Part shown: piece after piece, positions 62,339 to 64,000 of the stretch
Numbering within the stretch: position 1 is the first letter of the stretch
Layout: every line of letters starts with the position of its first letter
Assembly (NCBI GenBank): GCA_016125355.1
Contig: WGLX01000015.1
Span: 101,579-165,578 of the forward strand
Reading direction: 5' to 3'
From: Actinomycetales bacterium
GTDB lineage: Bacteria > Actinomycetota > Actinomycetes > S36-B12
Length of the DNA stretch: 64,000 nucleotides
The notes under the pieces: model-generated
What the model was told of the DNA's origin: nothing
Seen by the model: only the letters and a program-made list of their open reading frames with translations
The model's database searches: none
Made by a program: the position numbers and the translations under genes

Positions 62339-63036
62339 CCGAGGCCGACGAGCCAGCAGAGCGCGCCGACCGGCCGGACGAGCAGGACGAGGAGTTCGAG
62401 ACCCCCGCCGACGTGCGGCAGGAGGCGCTCATCCTCGAGCGGGCGATCGGCGGATGGCGCGGGATCATCGACTCGGGCGTCCCCACCGGCGTCTTCGTCA
62501 TTGCCTACATCATCACCTCGGGCACGCTCATGCCTTCGCTCGTGGCGGCCATCGTGGCTGGTGCACTCATCGCGGTGTGGCGGCTGATCCGGCGCGAGTC
62601 GCTCATGCAGATCGCGGCGGGCTTCGTGGGCCTGGTGTTCTCGGCCTGGTTCGCCTCGCGTACGCAGAACGCCAGCGACGTGTACTTGCCGGGAATGCTC
62701 ACCAACCTCGGCTACGGCACGGCCTTCCTCATCTCCATCCTCGTGCGGTGGCCGCTCATTGGCGTGGCGATGGGCTTCCTCACCGGCGACGGCACCACGT
62801 GGCGGCAGGACCCTCAGCTGCGCCGCGTCTACGCGGCCGCGTCGTGGATCTGGGTGGGGCTGTTCTACAGCCGGCTGGTGATCCAGACGCCGATGTACCT
62901 CGCCGGCTGGGTCGAGGTCCAGGGCATCGTCAAGATCATCATGGGCTACCCCCTGTTCCTCGCTTCGGCGTACTTCACCTACCTGGTGCTGAGGCCGGTG
63001 TTCGAACGCAAACGGCGGGAGCGCGAGGCGAAGTAG
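62335..63036 (+). CDS. DUF3159 family membrane protein
   Basis: 233-residue protein with an acidic N-terminus and about five membrane helices. SGVPTGVFVIAYIITSGTLMPSLVAAI, GFVGLVFSAWFASRTQNASDVYLPG and GYPLFLASAYFTYLVL are typical of DUF3159. The function is unknown. ATG 62335 overlaps the OB-fold stop (ATGA). Confidence 0.9.
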   Translation: MTEADEPAERADRPDEQDEEFETPADVRQEALILERAIGGWRGIIDSGVPTGVFVIAYIITSGTLMPSLVAAIVAGALIAVWRLIRRESLMQIAAGFVGLVFSAWFASRTQNASDVYLPGMLTNLGYGTAFLISILVRWPLIGVAMGFLTGDGTTWRQDPQLRRVYAAASWIWVGLFYSRLVIQTPMYLAGWVEVQGIVKIIMGYPLFLASAYFTYLVLRPVFERKRREREAK

Positions 63037-63094
63037 GGCCCGCGGCGAACCCGCAGCGAACCCGTGGCAATGCACAGGAAGTCGTTGGTATTGC

Positions 63095-63123
63095 TTGTAT
63101 TTGTCGCCCTCTGGTACTAGAAT
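63095..63123 (+). promoter_or_regulatory. Promoter of the DUF222 gene
   Basis: TTGTAT (63095-63100), 17 bp, TAGAAT (63118-63123), close to consensus. The -10 ends seven bases before ATG 63131, and its last base is part of the LexA box. Confidence 0.7.
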
Positions 63124-63138
63124 CGAACACATGTTCGA
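63123..63138. promoter_or_regulatory. LexA (SOS) box
   Basis: TCGAAC-ACAT-GTTCGA is a perfect match to the actinobacterial SOS box TCGAAC-N4-GTTCGA. It covers the end of the -10, the start point and the ATG at 63131, so LexA binding should block transcription until DNA damage. Confidence 0.85.
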
Positions 63139-64000
63139 ACCACCGAATGACCCCATCTCCCACGAGGAGTGGCTGGCGGTCGTCCTGGAGGACGGGCCAG
63201 GGGCGCCGGAGTGGCTTGACGGCGGCGAGGTGGCGTCGTGGACGTCGAGCGAGTCGCTGGCGAACGCGGTGGCCCGGTCGGCCGGTCTCGGGCTGCTGGC
63301 GTCGCTTCTTGGCGTGGCGGCGGAGGAACTGTCGGCGGATGAGGCGGTCACCTATGCGCAGCAGGTGGACCGGCTCGCGGCGCACGTCGCCGGGTTGCAG
63401 GCGAAGGCGCGGGCCGACGTGCGGGAGCGGTTGGTCGGGCACTTCGAGGTGGAGAAGGCCGCCCGCGCTGATTCCGCGTCGGAGTTCGTCACGGCGGAGA
63501 TGCTCGCCTCGGCGGAGCTCGCTGCCGCGCTGCGGCTGAGCCCCCGGGCGATGGACGTCCAGCTGGAGCATGCGGCGGACCTCGCCGGGCCGATGCGGCC
63601 CCTGCGCGACGCTCTCGAGGCGGGGTCGCTGTCGGCGGGGCACGTGTCCGCGATCGCGCGGGAGTTGACCCGCCTGCCGATGGCCGGCGACGGGGACCGG
63701 GCCGCGGAGTACGCCGAGCAGTGCGCGCGGATCCTCGCGGTCGTGATCCCGTACGCAGTGACGCATACGGCCCGGCAGGCGGCACGGAAGACGAAGACCC
63801 TGGTGCTGGCGGTGGATCCGCGCGGTGCGGATGAGCGGCGCCGCGACGCGGCGGAACGGGAGCACGGGGTGTGGCTGACGCCGCCCGAGAACGGCTCGTG
63901 CGAGATCACCGCCGTGCTGCCCCTCGCGCACGGAGTGGCCGTGATGGACGCCATCACCACGCTCGCGAAGGATTCGCGGTTCGAGACCGCGGACGGATGC
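63131..64000 (+). CDS. DUF222 protein, likely HNH endonuclease (5' part)
   Basis: 290 residues before the window ends, without a stop. The helical sequence (DEAVTYAQQVDRLAAHVAGLQAKARADVRERL, SASEFVTAEMLASAELAAALRLSPRAM, LEAGSLSAGHVSAIARE) is a DUF222 domain, which normally precedes a C-terminal HNH nuclease; that part lies outside. These actinobacterial genes are often multi-copy. Start ATG 63131 is at the predicted transcript start and inside a LexA box, so expression should be SOS-linked. Confidence 0.85.
   Translation, partial: MFEPPNDPISHEEWLAVVLEDGPGAPEWLDGGEVASWTSSESLANAVARSAGLGLLASLLGVAAEELSADEAVTYAQQVDRLAAHVAGLQAKARADVRERLVGHFEVEKAARADSASEFVTAEMLASAELAAALRLSPRAMDVQLEHAADLAGPMRPLRDALEAGSLSAGHVSAIARELTRLPMAGDGDRAAEYAEQCARILAVVIPYAVTHTARQAARKTKTLVLAVDPRGADERRRDAAEREHGVWLTPPENGSCEITAVLPLAHGVAVMDAITTLAKDSRFETADGC

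Noticed and set aside
1..64000. CRISPR arrays, rRNA, tRNA genes, insertion sequences or prophage.
   Set aside because: No regularly spaced repeats, transposase, integrase, tRNA cloverleaf or phage gene was seen on either strand; the longest gap without a gene is about 210 bases.

Overview
This window is about 64 kb of very GC-rich DNA, densely packed with genes. Many have GTG starts, many neighbours overlap by 1-4 bases, and I see no rRNA or tRNA. Gene content points to an aerobic actinobacterium of class Actinomycetia: a Lys/Ala-rich primary sigma factor next to DUF7455 and parE, SepH, DUF4193, DUF3093, DUF3710, DUF3159, DUF4192, DUF5998, a SAM-IV riboswitch and an actinobacterial-type LexA box. 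I cannot name a genus.

Layout. 1-16.8 kb is mixed metabolic and accessory: an AspT/YidE-type membrane protein facing a RutE-like nitroreductase across an AT-rich palindrome, a zinc alcohol dehydrogenase, a one-piece pyruvate:ferredoxin oxidoreductase followed by a dihydroorotate-dehydrogenase-like protein, aldo/keto reductase, a self-regulated TipA-like MerR gene coupled to tag, transport and envelope proteins, an SGNH hydrolase and DUF4192. 16.8-19.5 kb is a SAM-IV-controlled methionine operon (metY-metX). 19.6-28.5 kb holds sigA, a sortase-like secreted protein, a methylmalonyl-CoA decarboxylase-like enzyme, DUF7455, parE, an aldo/keto reductase and a beta carbonic anhydrase.

28.5-43.8 kb is an aromatic-catabolism island of two divergent operons. 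The leftward operon encodes an unknown protein, an IclR regulator and lower meta-cleavage enzymes (hydratase, acylating acetaldehyde dehydrogenase, aldolase, 4-oxalocrotonate decarboxylase, tautomerase), then a Rieske ferredoxin. The rightward operon encodes two extradiol dioxygenases, a histidine phosphatase, two proteins that look like the two subunits of phenylphosphate synthase (a split PEP synthase), a Rieske ring oxygenase, a small zinc-ribbon protein, a HAD hydrolase and a ferredoxin-NADP reductase. The joint reading is that an aromatic compound is phosphorylated, oxidised by a Rieske system, dephosphorylated to a catechol and cleaved at the meta position. This is the most interesting part of the window. 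The intergenic control region carries two IclR-like dyads, a CRP-type palindrome and a tandem repeat.

43.8-63 kb returns to conserved actinobacterial core: sucrase-ferredoxin family protein, parC, psuK-psuG, a GNAT/acyl-CoA-ligase fusion, MFS transporters, a phosphodiesterase family protein, tdk, sepH (short form), inositol monophosphatase, gamma carbonic anhydrase, DUF4193, DUF4235, DUF3093, a thioesterase, dut, DUF3710, an OB-fold protein and DUF3159. The window ends inside a DUF222/HNH-type gene that has a LexA box over its start.

A recurring theme is a -10 hexamer (TAnnnT or CAGGAT-like) ending only 6-8 bases before the start codon, which predicts many leaderless mRNAs.
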